The position numbers and the translations under genes are program-made. Positions 34,224 through 42,216 of a stretch of DNA of 64,000 nucleotides are shown here, piece by piece. The first letter of the stretch is position 1, and every line of letters starts with the position of its first letter. The DNA lies in NCBI GenBank assembly GCA_027484825.1, contig JAIXSE010000018.1, forward strand, positions 270,428 to 334,427, in the 5' to 3' direction. A model generated the notes under the pieces. It worked only from the letters and a program-made list of their open reading frames with translations, ran no database searches and had not been told where the DNA came from. This stretch comes from Rubrivivax sp. GTDB taxonomy: Bacteria > Pseudomonadota > Gammaproteobacteria > Burkholderiales > Burkholderiaceae_C.

Positions 34224-34958
34224 TCAGGGCTGGGCGCCGTTGCGCTCAAGGTCGTAACGGGCCTGCGCCCGCACGGCCTTGTCCGACATGGACAGGTTGG
34301 GGGAGGGGTCCTCCCGCATCAGCTCCAGCAGACGCCGGGACACGGCATCGTCCTGCGCAAACATCTGCCGCGCGTTGTCCGTGCCGAGGTAGGTGGCGCG
34401 CAGAGACTGCAAGGCGTTGAGCTGGGCCAGCCCTTCCTCGGGCACCAGTGGTGCCTGGTCCGGCGGAAAGGCTTGACGCTGCGCCTCCTGGTAACTGGCG
34501 AACTGGCTCAGCAGTTGCCGCGCCTGCGCAGCCGCTGCGGCGGGCAGCTCGGACAGTTGCGCCTCCAGGGCGGCGGTCTGTGCAGCGCCTTGATGCAGCG
34601 CCAGCAGCGACTCGAGCTCCAGTCTCAGGGTCTGGTCGGTCACGAGCTGCCCCTGCGCGTTGACCCGGAAGGCCCGTGGTCGTGGGCCACCCGCGCCCCC
34701 GGCCCCATCGGGGTCTCCTGCACCGGTGGCGGCCATCGCTGCCAGCTCGGTCGCGGAGAGCCCCGCCGTGCCCTGGGCGCCTGCGGTGGCGCCAGGCGTG
34801 CCGGGCGTCTGTGCCCACGGGAATTGTTGATTGGCAACGACGTGCTCCGGGGAGGTCGCATCCGCCATCCAGGCATACAGCCCGGCGGCGCCCAGCCCTG
34901 CGATCAGGGCCAGGCCAAAGATGCGCCAGCCGGGTCCCCGCTTGTGCGGATTCGGCAT
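34224..34958 (-). CDS. Shortened lipase-specific foldase (Lif/LipB-like)
   Basis: The 244-residue protein has an N-terminal membrane anchor (residues about 11-30), a Pro/Ala/Gly-rich linker (45-92), and then a helical region like the lipase secretion chaperone family. LVTDQTLRLELESLLALHQG (105-124) corresponds to the RxxFDYxLSAxGE motif. LQSLRATYLGTDNARQMFAQ (184-201, continuing with DDAVSRRLLELM) is the family's most typical stretch. Usual Lif proteins have about 320-350 residues; this one ends soon after that stretch and lacks the second mini-domain. It starts 12 bases after hydrolase 2 stops, so it is in its operon and probably helps fold one or both hydrolases in the periplasm. Confidence 0.78.
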   Translation of the reverse strand: MPNPHKRGPGWRIFGLALIAGLGAAGLYAWMADATSPEHVVANQQFPWAQTPGTPGATAGAQGTAGLSATELAAMAATGAGDPDGAGGAGGPRPRAFRVNAQGQLVTDQTLRLELESLLALHQGAAQTAALEAQLSELPAAAAAQARQLLSQFASYQEAQRQAFPPDQAPLVPEEGLAQLNALQSLRATYLGTDNARQMFAQDDAVSRRLLELMREDPSPNLSMSDKAVRAQARYDLERNGAQP

Positions 34959-34970
34959 GGCGGACCTCCG

Positions 34971-35843
34971 TCAGTACGGGCAGTTCTGGCTATAGCGGTC
35001 GAACACGGTGGCCGTGGCATAGGCCTGATGTTCCGCACCGCACAGGAAGGTGGAGTAGCGGGTGTCGCCGTCGACGAAGCGCTTCATCCAGGTCACGCCG
35101 TAGCGTCCGATGGGCGTGTTCACCCCGCTGGTCGGCGTGGAGTGGGTGGCCATGTTCAGCTCCCCATAGGCCTTGCGCACGGTGCTGGGCAGGCTGGCGT
35201 AGAAGGGCCGTGCATGCGAGGCCACCGGCGCCACCGCATCACCGTCAGCACCCACGATCAGCGTGGGCACCTGCACGCCGCTGAAGTTGGTGTTCAGGTT
35301 CCACGGGGTCAGCGGAAGAATGGCCTTGAGGCTGGGGTTGTTCTGCGCGGCGATCAGGGATCCGCCGCCGCCCATCGAGTGCCCGCCCACCGCACGGCGA
35401 GCGGGGTCCACGCGGCTGCGCACGGTGCTGTTCGCGTTGTTGGCCACGTAGTTCAGCGCGGCGATCAGTTGCGTCGCCCGGCTGGCCGGTTGGTCCAGCG
35501 TGCTGTTGGTGTTGATGGTGACCACCACGAACCCGTGGGTGGCGATCCGGCGCCCCAGCCAGGCGACGCTGCTTTGGGTGGCGGTGAACCCCGGGCTCAG
35601 GGCCACGACGCCATACTGACCGGCGGTGGTGGGGTAGTAGATGGTGCCGCCACCAAAGCCGACCGGCGAGGTCACCGTCGACGTGCTGACCGCAAACGGG
35701 CCGGCGGTGGCATTGAGGCTGGCGGAGGTGGGGTCGGGGCCGGTCTGCTGGGCAAAGCTGCTGCCCGCCGACAGTGCCAGCGCGGCAGAGGCCGCGAGCG
35801 CGCAGGCGCGCGCATGGCGACGCCAAAGGGTCGTGAAGGTCAT
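34971..35843 (-). CDS. PETase/cutinase-like polyester hydrolase 2
   Basis: This 290-residue paralogue of hydrolase 1 is nearly the same length and shares most of its sequence. A signal peptide ends near SFAQ-Q. The triad is Ser156 (GHSMGG), Asp202 (GADGD) and His234 (MATHS). The residue after the catalytic His is Ser rather than Phe, as in Ideonella PETase, and the following loop is one residue longer (STPTSGVNTP). It keeps His at position 210, Phe at 214 and the Cys268-Cys288 pair. It heads the operon with the foldase gene. The pair looks like a tandem duplication followed by active-site change. Confidence 0.88.
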   Translation of the reverse strand: MTFTTLWRRHARACALAASAALALSAGSSFAQQTGPDPTSASLNATAGPFAVSTSTVTSPVGFGGGTIYYPTTAGQYGVVALSPGFTATQSSVAWLGRRIATHGFVVVTINTNSTLDQPASRATQLIAALNYVANNANSTVRSRVDPARRAVGGHSMGGGGSLIAAQNNPSLKAILPLTPWNLNTNFSGVQVPTLIVGADGDAVAPVASHARPFYASLPSTVRKAYGELNMATHSTPTSGVNTPIGRYGVTWMKRFVDGDTRYSTFLCGAEHQAYATATVFDRYSQNCPY

Positions 35844-35959
35844 GTTGTCTCCCTGTTTCGTGACATTGGCTGCCACCGCGTCCCGTCTGCACAAGGGTCT
35901 TGCAAGGGGAAGCCGGTCCCACGGTGCAAGCGGAGCCGGGCGCGCACGGCGGCCGGATG

Positions 35960-36031
35960 AGTCTAGGAACCGTTCGCCGGAATGCCTTGTATTGGGATGA
36001 CCTGACCCCCCTAGATTCACATGCGGGGAAA
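35960..36031 (-). promoter_or_regulatory. Conserved promoter block of polyester hydrolase 2
   Basis: On the minus strand this repeats the order found before hydrolase 1: CTAGGGGG (36014-36007), CCCAATACAAGGCAT (35996-35982) and AAGGCA-N17-TAGACT (35988-35960). About 117 bases separate it from the start codon. The 308-base gap also serves the divergent aldehyde dehydrogenase; nothing else is recognised in it. Confidence 0.65.
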
Positions 36032-36151
36032 CCCACCCGGCCAACAGCGTCATCCGGCGCGTCACCGATGCGCCGTGCGGCGGCGCTGTAGAGTGGGGTC
36101 ATCTTCGTTACAAACCGGGTGGCCTGCTTGTGGCCATCCGCTGGACCGACC

Positions 36152-37594
36152 ATGAGTGCAAGTTACCCCGACACCCAGCTGCTGATCGCCAATGAATGGG
36201 TGGACGCCAGCAGCGGCCGCAAGATCGACGTGCGCAATCCGGCCACCGGCCAGGTGATCGGCACCGTGGCCCATGCAGGCAAGGACGACCTGGACCGTGC
36301 GCTGACCGCCGCCCGCAAGGGCTTCGAGGCCTGGCGTGACGTGCCAGCGCACGAACGTGCGGCCACCATGCGCCGCGCCGCGGCCCTGCTGCGTGAGCGT
36401 GCGCCGGAGATCGCCCGGCTGCTCACGCAGGAGCAGGGCAAGCCGCTGGCGGAAGCCAAGGTGGAAGTGCTGGCAGGGGCCGACATCATCGAATGGTTCG
36501 CCGATGAAGGTCGGCGTGTGTATGGCCGCATCGTGCCGTCTCGCAACCTGGCGGCGCAGCAGCTGGTGATCAAGGAACCGGTGGGCCCGGTGGCCGCGTT
36601 CACGCCGTGGAATTTCCCGGTCAACCAGATCGTGCGCAAGCTGGGTGCGGCACTGGCCACCGGCTGCTCCTTCCTGGTGAAGGCGCCGGAAGAAACGCCG
36701 GCCTCGCCAGCGGCGCTGCTCAAGACCTTCGTCGACGCCGGCGTGCCGGCCGGCACGGTCGGTCTGGTGTTTGGCGACCCGGCCGAAATCTCCAGCTACC
36801 TCATTCCGCATCCGATCATCCGCAAGGTGACCTTCACCGGCTCGACCCCGGTGGGCAAGCAGTTGGCCTCGCTGGCCGGCGCCCACATGAAGCGGGTGAC
36901 GATGGAGCTTGGCGGCCATGCCCCGGTCATCGTGGCGGAGGACGCCGATGTGGCGGTGGCGGTGAAGGCAGCCGGCGGCGCGAAGTTCCGCAATGCAGGG
37001 CAGGTGTGCATTTCGCCCACCCGGTTCCTGGTGCACAACAGCATCAAGGCGGCGTTCACCGAAGCGCTGGTGGCCCATGCCCAGGGGCTGAAGCTGGGCG
37101 ACGGCCTAGCCGAAGGTACCACCCTGGGCCCGCTGGCCAATGAGCGGCGCGTGGCCGCCATGACCAAGATCGTGGCCGATGCGCGCCAGCGCGGCGCCCG
37201 CATTGCCGCCGGCGGTGAGCGGGTGGGGGAGTCCGGCAACTTCTTTGCGCCGACCGTGCTGGCCGATGTGCCGCTGGATGCGGCCGTGTTCAACGACGAA
37301 CCCTTCGGCCCGGTGGCCGCCATCCGCGGCTTCGACACCCTGGAAGAGGCCATCGCCGAAGCCAACCGTCTGCCCTTCGGTCTGGCCGGTTATGCCTTCA
37401 CCCGTTCCATCAAGAACGCGCATCTGCTGTCGCAGCGGGTGGAAGTGGGCATGCTGTGGATCAACCAGCCGGCCACGCCGTCGGCCGAGATGCCGTTTGG
37501 CGGGGTCAAGGATTCCGGCTACGGCTCCGAAGGCGGACCGGAAGCGCTGGAGGCTTATCTCAACACCAAGGCGGTGTCGATTCTGGGCGTCTGA
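36152..37594 (+). CDS. NAD(P)-dependent aldehyde dehydrogenase (succinate-semialdehyde type)
   Basis: The 480-residue protein has the full aldehyde dehydrogenase set: [30 protein letters not shown], the catalytic Glu in MELGGHAP, and the catalytic Cys in [11 protein letters not shown], with EPFGPVA near the end. It is closest in wording to succinate-semialdehyde or alpha-ketoglutarate-semialdehyde dehydrogenases. It is divergent from hydrolase 2. Since polyester breakdown can release diols that become aldehydes, a link is possible, but gene position is the only support. Confidence 0.88.
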   Translation: MSASYPDTQLLIANEWVDASSGRKIDVRNPATGQVIGTVAHAGKDDLDRALTAARKGFEAWRDVPAHERAATMRRAAALLRERAPEIARLLTQEQGKPLAEAKVEVLAGADIIEWFADEGRRVYGRIVPSRNLAAQQLVIKEPVGPVAAFTPWNFPVNQIVRKLGAALATGCSFLVKAPEETPASPAALLKTFVDAGVPAGTVGLVFGDPAEISSYLIPHPIIRKVTFTGSTPVGKQLASLAGAHMKRVTMELGGHAPVIVAEDADVAVAVKAAGGAKFRNAGQVCISPTRFLVHNSIKAAFTEALVAHAQGLKLGDGLAEGTTLGPLANERRVAAMTKIVADARQRGARIAAGGERVGESGNFFAPTVLADVPLDAAVFNDEPFGPVAAIRGFDTLEEAIAEANRLPFGLAGYAFTRSIKNAHLLSQRVEVGMLWINQPATPSAEMPFGGVKDSGYGSEGGPEALEAYLNTKAVSILGV

Positions 37595-37700
37595 CCGCGC
37601 GGCGGCGGGGCCTGCCGCGCTGACGGCACTGCCGACTTTTGCGCATTCCCCGCCCGGTGAACGCCGGACGGGGAACCATCCCGCCGGGTCCGAGGGACTA

Positions 37701-37726
37701 GGGGGCACCGCACTGTGGTGCTCCCC
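37701..37726 (+). terminator. Hairpin between aldehyde dehydrogenase and ykgJ-like gene
   Basis: GGGGGCACC (37701-37709) pairs with GGTGC-T-CCCC (37717-37726) with one bulged T and a 7-base loop. It ends 12 bases before the next start codon, so it may be a terminator or may affect translation of that gene. Confidence 0.4.
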
Positions 37727-37737
37727 GCCCTTGGACC

Positions 37738-38124
37738 ATGAACTTTCCCTGCACCTCCTGCGGCGCCTGTTGCCGCCATCTTCCCGCGCATTCGGCACTC
37801 AATGCCGGCGACGGCCTCTGCATGCATCTGGATGCGACCACGCAGCAATGCAGCGTGTATGCGCAGCGGCCGCTGATCTGCCGCGTGGATGATCTTTATC
37901 AACAGCGGCTCGCCACCCAGCTGACGCCCCGGGTCTACTACCTGGTGCAGGCCGAGGGCTGCGTGACGCTGGATGCGCGCAATCAGTCGTTGCCGGAGGT
38001 GGTGCGGAAGCAGCTGGCGGCGGAGCAGGGCGGGGTGATGCCGGAACCGCTGTCCGATGAAGAACTCGAGCAAGGCCTGAAGGTCGTGCTCACCGAAGCG
38101 GCGCCGCTGGTCGCCGGCATGTGA
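37738..38124 (+). CDS. YkgJ-family cysteine-cluster protein
   Basis: The 128-residue protein begins MNFPCTSCGACCR, the CxxCxxCC cluster of the YkgJ (UPF0153) family, with two further conserved Cys in GLCMHL and QCSVYAQRPLICR. These proteins probably bind zinc or an iron-sulfur cluster; their role is not established. The length is typical. It is a separate gene following aldehyde dehydrogenase after 143 bases and is followed by a tandem repeat region. Confidence 0.88.
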   Translation: MNFPCTSCGACCRHLPAHSALNAGDGLCMHLDATTQQCSVYAQRPLICRVDDLYQQRLATQLTPRVYYLVQAEGCVTLDARNQSLPEVVRKQLAAEQGGVMPEPLSDEELEQGLKVVLTEAAPLVAGM

Positions 38125-38193
38125 AGCTTGATGGCCGGTTCAGACGGGCCGTGCTGGCGGTCAGCGCTGGCGGCATCATGCGCCGGGAGCGGA

Positions 38194-38297
38194 GCCTGCT
38201 TTCTCAGCCTGCTTTCTCAGCCTGCTTTCTCAGCCTGCTTTCTCAGCCTGCTTTCTCAGCCTGCTTTCTCAGCCCGCTTTCTCAGCCCGCTTTCTCA
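38194..38297. repeat. Eight tandem copies of a 13-bp unit
   Basis: The unit GCCTGCTTTCTCA occurs six times perfectly and twice as GCCCGCTTTCTCA, head to tail, with a degenerate ninth copy after it. Because 13 is not a multiple of three, each unit shifts the frame. The last units overlap the end of the PEP-CTERM gene on the minus strand, whose TGA stop lies inside the array. This is not a CRISPR array. Confidence 0.95.
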
Positions 38298-38920
38298 ACC
38301 GGTTCCTCACGACGGCCGACGCGGCGGCTGCGCCAGCCGAGCCAGCCCAGACCGGCCACGATCAAGGCATAGGACGACGGCTCCGGCACCGCAGCCACCG
38401 CCGACAACCCGTCCAGGGTGACCACAGCAGCGCCACCTTCGCTGTCCAGCGACCGCAGGCTCCAGGCGAAGGTGGAACCCGCCGACACCGTCAGCGACTG
38501 CCGTCCGCTCTGCAAATCCAGAAAGCTCAGCCCGTCCCGGCTGAGCTGCGTGAACACGCCATTGATCGTGTAGCCGAAGACATCAAAGCTGCTGCTCATG
38601 TCGTCGGTGCGGTAGTGCCAGTCGAAGGACAGCTGAGTGTCCTGCGTCACCGTGATGGCATGGCTGAGCCACGACTCCACCGGCAGTGCATCCACCAGAC
38701 TGAAGTCGGAGGAGGTCATCTCCACGCTGTCCGGCGTGGCCACGACGCTGCCATTGCCGCCTGCGGTGTTGGTGGTGGTCCAGTGGCCGGTGCCGTAGTC
38801 GCCGGTCAGTGCGGCAAATGCGGGGGTGGACAGGCCGGCCGCCAGGGCCAGGACGGAAATGGCCTGGGTGGCCCGGGCGGCCTGGGTGGCCTGGGCCATG
38901 CGGAGGGTCAAGGGCTTCAT
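38282..38920 (-). CDS. PEP-CTERM sorting-domain protein
   Basis: The 212-residue secreted protein has a signal peptide (about residues 1-36, ISVLALAAGLSTPAFA) and the C-terminal PEP-CTERM signal: VPEPSSYALIVAGLGWLG followed by the basic cluster WRSRRVGRR. Such proteins are sorted to the surface or matrix by an exosortase, which is not in the window. The middle is beta-rich with no known domain. The tail after the basic cluster (EEPVEKAG) is encoded by the 13-bp repeat array. Its ATG overlaps the stop of the phytase-like gene upstream. Confidence 0.85.
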   Translation of the reverse strand: MKPLTLRMAQATQAARATQAISVLALAAGLSTPAFAALTGDYGTGHWTTTNTAGGNGSVVATPDSVEMTSSDFSLVDALPVESWLSHAITVTQDTQLSFDWHYRTDDMSSSFDVFGYTINGVFTQLSRDGLSFLDLQSGRQSLTVSAGSTFAWSLRSLDSEGGAAVVTLDGLSAVAAVPEPSSYALIVAGLGWLGWRSRRVGRREEPVEKAG

Positions 38921-40299
38921 TGGGGCAGGGTCTGAGGAGTGAAGACGGATCCGCCGAGGTCGGCGTCGGTGAAGGCAAAGACGAACCACTGGTTGGGGTT
39001 GCTCAGGCCATCGGCGGTCACCGCCAGGAAGTCGTTGTCGTTGGCGATGTAGAGCGTGTGCTTGACCACGCCGTCCACGACGATGTCGGGGCCGAAGGCC
39101 ATGCCTTCGAGCTTGGCCGGAATCTGCTTGGCCGCCATGCCGTAGCTGCTGAGGCTGGAGACGATGTCCAGGAACAGCGTCTTCTTCACCGCCAGCGGCA
39201 GCAGGGTGCTCTCACCACTCAGGCCGGTGATGTCCGTGGCGCCCGCCAGGTCGATCTTGTAGAGGCGCTTGACGACGGCTTTGGAGCCATCGCCGCGCCC
39301 CTTGCCATCGCGCTCCAGCACCAGCAGTTCGTGGCTGTTCAGGGCCAGCAGCTCGCTGCTGCCGTAGGTCTTGCCGGTGTCGGGCAACAGGTTGTCGTAG
39401 GCAAACTGACGGACGCGACCGGTGGCCAGTTCCACCTGCACGATGCGGTTGACCCGTGCCCCGTCGCCGCCGTCCTGGGCCAGCGCGCTTTGCATGAAGC
39501 CCCGCAGCACGGTGCCGTCCGGTGAAATCGCCAGGCCCTCCATGCCCTTGTTGGCGACACGTCCGGTGCTGTTGCCGGCAATCTCCGTGCTGCCGCGGGC
39601 CGACTTCACGGCCACTGCCAGCTCCGCCGGGAGGCGCAGCGTGCGCACGCGCTGGCCGGTGGCGCGGTTGAAGATGGAGAGGTAGGGGCCGTATTCGTCG
39701 GAGATGTAGACGTTCAGGCCGTTGGCCGAGAGGCGGATGCCTTCCGGGTCGAAGCGGGCGTCATTGACATCGGCAGAGGAGGTGTCGCCGGCGAAGTTGT
39801 CGGAGCGGCCACTGAAGTAGAACCGGGTGGCCGTGTTGGCCGACGGCACGGCCGGGAAGCCACCGACCGTTCCGCCGTAGTTCAGGGGCGTGCGGGCGTA
39901 GAGCAGGGTGGTGGACACCAGACTCGGCGTGAGCGTCCAGGGCAGGCCAGTGCTGCGGTCCGGGGTGGCCTGCAGGGCCAGGTTGAGGGTGTGGAAACGG
40001 GGGGTGTAACTGGTGGTGTCGTCCAGGCTGGTGTTCCAGGCCACCGCATTGGGGCCGCGGTCCGGCACGGCCAGGAAGGTGCTACCGCCGGCCCAGGCCA
40101 GACCCGACCCCAGTCCCCCCAGCAGGTCGCCACGGGCGCCGTTTTCCAGGGTGCCGCTCTGGCCGGAGAAGTCCGCCCCATTGCCGTCGAGCGAACCGAT
40201 GGCGATCAGTTGGGGCGCCGCCTGGACGTTGACGGCCACGGTCAGACAGAGGGCGCCCAGGGTCAGGGCGGCGCACAGGGGGCGGGGGAGACGCGTCAT
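38917..40299 (-). CDS. Esterase-like protein of the phytase family
   Basis: The 460-residue protein has a signal peptide (cut near VQA-A) and matches the phytase-like esterase family (PF13449), a beta-propeller of exported proteins: FLAVPDRGPNAVAWN, ARFDPEGIRLSANG, VYISDEYGPYLSIFN and KLEGMAFGPDI. Acidic clusters such as DARFDPEG and SDEYGP could bind calcium. It probably acts on phosphoesters outside the cytoplasm, though no phytase activity is proven for the family. Its stop overlaps the start of the PEP-CTERM gene (ATGA), so the two are made together. Confidence 0.87.
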   Translation of the reverse strand: MTRLPRPLCAALTLGALCLTVAVNVQAAPQLIAIGSLDGNGADFSGQSGTLENGARGDLLGGLGSGLAWAGGSTFLAVPDRGPNAVAWNTSLDDTTSYTPRFHTLNLALQATPDRSTGLPWTLTPSLVSTTLLYARTPLNYGGTVGGFPAVPSANTATRFYFSGRSDNFAGDTSSADVNDARFDPEGIRLSANGLNVYISDEYGPYLSIFNRATGQRVRTLRLPAELAVAVKSARGSTEIAGNSTGRVANKGMEGLAISPDGTVLRGFMQSALAQDGGDGARVNRIVQVELATGRVRQFAYDNLLPDTGKTYGSSELLALNSHELLVLERDGKGRGDGSKAVVKRLYKIDLAGATDITGLSGESTLLPLAVKKTLFLDIVSSLSSYGMAAKQIPAKLEGMAFGPDIVVDGVVKHTLYIANDNDFLAVTADGLSNPNQWFVFAFTDADLGGSVFTPQTLPQ

Positions 40300-40434
40300 G
40301 GTGGGAAGTCGCAGCAGGGAAGACGCCGGATGTTCGGCATCGGGCGTGACGGTTCCGTGACGGGATGCCCCCAGGTTCAGGGGACGTGAGGCCTGCGGCG
40401 GTCGGTCGGGCGCTGTCTTGGTCTTTAGTCATAC

Positions 40435-40458
40435 GGCGTCTTCAGACGCCCCCTTTAT
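40435..40458. terminator. Hairpin in the 339-base divergent gap
   Basis: GGCGTC-TTCA-GACGCC (40435-40450) is a perfect stem-loop followed by CCCTTTAT. A second small hairpin, GGCGC-CAAA-GCGCC, follows at 40470-40483. Both lie in the gap 40300-40638 between divergent genes, so they would be in the leader of the plus-strand gene or regulatory sites rather than true terminators. Nothing else is recognised in the gap. Confidence 0.4.
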
Positions 40459-40638
40459 CATCCCAACAGGCGCCAAAGCGCCGGTGCCGCAGGGGCGGGC
40501 GCTGAATGCTTCCTGCATGCGGATACATGCGTTGCCGATGGTTGCCGGGCGTGATTCCCGGGCGCCGGGCGTGGGCGCTACCCTCGTTGTTTGTCCCCTG
40601 TTGATCTGACTGAGTTGCGCCCGAGAGCCTTCTGCCTG

Positions 40639-41394
40639 ATGCTTCACACACCGCCCTGGGTGCGCTTCCATGACGCCGGACGACTGCACTTCCGCTGGGA
40701 AGACGCGGTGCTGAGCGCGCGCGATCTGGGCGGCGACGCTGTGTGTCAACCCGTCCTGCGCACGGCCCAGCGCATTGAACCCCGCGCCCGGTTGGCGCTG
40801 GCGATTGCCCTGACCGAATGGATCGTCTGGCGCTTTGACGGTCTGCATACCCGCACGGAGCCCGGCGCGTTTTTGGAAGCCGCCTGGTGCGCAACCGCGG
40901 ACCCGCGTTATCTGCGATCGTTCGAACTGCTGCGGGCCGACTGGCGCGGCCCCGTGGACGGCCCCTTGTGGTGCGCGCTGACGCATCTGGGGCATGCCAT
41001 CTCCCGCGGCGTCGACTTTCCGCGCCACCTCTACGATGCCCTCAGCTACCTCACGCGTCTGGCCCTGCACGTGCAACCCACCGCCGGGCCGCTGATGGCC
41101 TGGCTGCCGCTGGTGCTGGACCGGCTGGCCCTGGTCTATCCGGCTGCGCCGGAGGATCCGCTGGAGGCGGACCTGTTTGCCCGCGACGCTGCCGCCCGGC
41201 TGGGCCGCTGGGTGCCGCGCGAAGTCTTTGATCTGGCCATTCCCTTCGATGGCAACACGGGTCGGGCCTTCCTGGAGTCTGTCCTGGCCACCGCCCGGTG
41301 GGAGGAGAACCCGTTCCTCATGCGGCCGGAGGAATTGCGCACGGCACGCTTTCACGGCAAGCCCTACGAACTGATGCGACTCGCGGAGCGCTGA
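40639..41394 (+). CDS. Hypothetical 251-residue protein
   Basis: I do not recognise this soluble protein. It is rich in Ala, Leu, Arg and Trp and has no signal peptide or membrane segment. Segments such as LALAIALTEWIVWRFDGL and RYLRSFELLRADWRGPVDGPLW suggest a helical fold. The start at 40639 is the first ATG; an in-frame start 48 bases upstream is possible. Codon use agrees with the neighbours. A small secreted-protein gene follows after 22 bases and the TonB receptor operon comes next. Confidence 0.6.
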   Translation: MLHTPPWVRFHDAGRLHFRWEDAVLSARDLGGDAVCQPVLRTAQRIEPRARLALAIALTEWIVWRFDGLHTRTEPGAFLEAAWCATADPRYLRSFELLRADWRGPVDGPLWCALTHLGHAISRGVDFPRHLYDALSYLTRLALHVQPTAGPLMAWLPLVLDRLALVYPAAPEDPLEADLFARDAAARLGRWVPREVFDLAIPFDGNTGRAFLESVLATARWEENPFLMRPEELRTARFHGKPYELMRLAER

Positions 41395-41416
41395 AACGGT
41401 CTCCACTTCGGCGAGA

Positions 41417-41965
41417 ATGCAGCGCTTCTTCTCGACGACCGTCTCTCCCGCTTCCTCCATGCGCTGGCCTCGCCGCTTCGTCTCTGCCTGGTGGCTGACC
41501 CTGATTGTGGTCAGCTGCCTGTTTGCACGGCCGATGCACGAGTGGCTGGATGCCCGGCAAGCGGCTCACGCGGCGGGCCCGGTTGCAGCGCTGGAAACGG
41601 GGCAGCCCCAGGCGGGGACGGTTCCGTTCAGCGTCGACACGCCGGACGGCCCCTCCGGTCGCGCGTGGGGCGCGGATTCGACGCATGCGTCCCACGGCGC
41701 CGAGCAGGGCGACTCATCGGGCGATCCAATGGGCGATCCAATGGGCGATCCAATGGGCAGCCCGGAGGGCGGCCCGGACGACGCCACCAAGCCGCCGGCC
41801 TGCGCCTGGTGTCTGATGCTCGGCCAGGCGCAGGCGCCTGCCGGCGTGCCGGTCATGCTGCTGGCGCATGAGGAAGCCTCTGCGCCGCCGATCTTCCTGG
41901 AGCCTGGCCGTCCTACGGGACGCTGCACGCTCGCCGCTGAGCCGCGCGGACCGCCGCAGGCCTGA
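41417..41965 (+). CDS. Small exported or anchored protein with CxxC, upstream of a TonB receptor
   Basis: The 182-residue protein has one hydrophobic segment near the N-terminus (RRFVSAWWLTLIVVSCLFA), so it is anchored or exported. A Gly/Asp/Pro-rich linker with three exact GDPM units lies at about residues 102-113, and CAWCLMLGQ near residue 130 gives a CxxC pair. The layout resembles small DUF2946-type proteins that often sit beside metal-related TonB receptors. It may bind a metal for the receptor operon starting 250 bases downstream. A start at the ATG at 41459 is also possible. Confidence 0.55.
   Translation: MQRFFSTTVSPASSMRWPRRFVSAWWLTLIVVSCLFARPMHEWLDARQAAHAAGPVAALETGQPQAGTVPFSVDTPDGPSGRAWGADSTHASHGAEQGDSSGDPMGDPMGDPMGSPEGGPDDATKPPACAWCLMLGQAQAPAGVPVMLLAHEEASAPPIFLEPGRPTGRCTLAAEPRGPPQA
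41720..41755 (+). repeat. Three tandem copies of a 12-bp unit encoding GDPM
   Basis: GGCGATCCAATG is repeated three times without a mismatch inside the small Cys protein gene. The unit keeps the frame and adds the residues GDPM each time, so copy number could vary without disrupting the protein. Confidence 0.9.
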
Positions 41966-42216
41966 CGCCGCGGGCTCGCGAGCCCCAGCCAAGCCAAGAG
42001 CCGTAGGCCTTGGGCCGGACTTCGTCCGGTGACTCGTCTCACGCCCGCGCCGTCCTCCCACCAATCGTTGTGCCGCCCCGCCTGGGCGTGCTGCGCGCCG
42101 CCGCCTGATCCCATATCCGGCAGGCTGTGCCGTGCGTGGCCGCTCCATCCCTCTTGTTGGCCTCGCCCGTGCCTGCACTGATTGCAGACACGGGACGGTC
42201 CCGTTTCGAGTCTGTC

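Noticed and set aside
37697..37709. ACTAGGGGGCACC, like the CTAGGGGG box of the polyesterase promoters
   Set aside because: The other two conserved elements are missing here and the bases form part of a hairpin, so the similarity is probably chance.
38194..38297. Regular repeats considered as a CRISPR array
   Set aside because: The units are 13 bp, head to tail and without spacers, and no cas gene is present.
41966..42216. Possible cobalamin or metal riboswitch before the TonB receptor
   Set aside because: The conserved cobalamin-riboswitch blocks could not be found on either strand; only a simple CCGGAC hairpin is visible.
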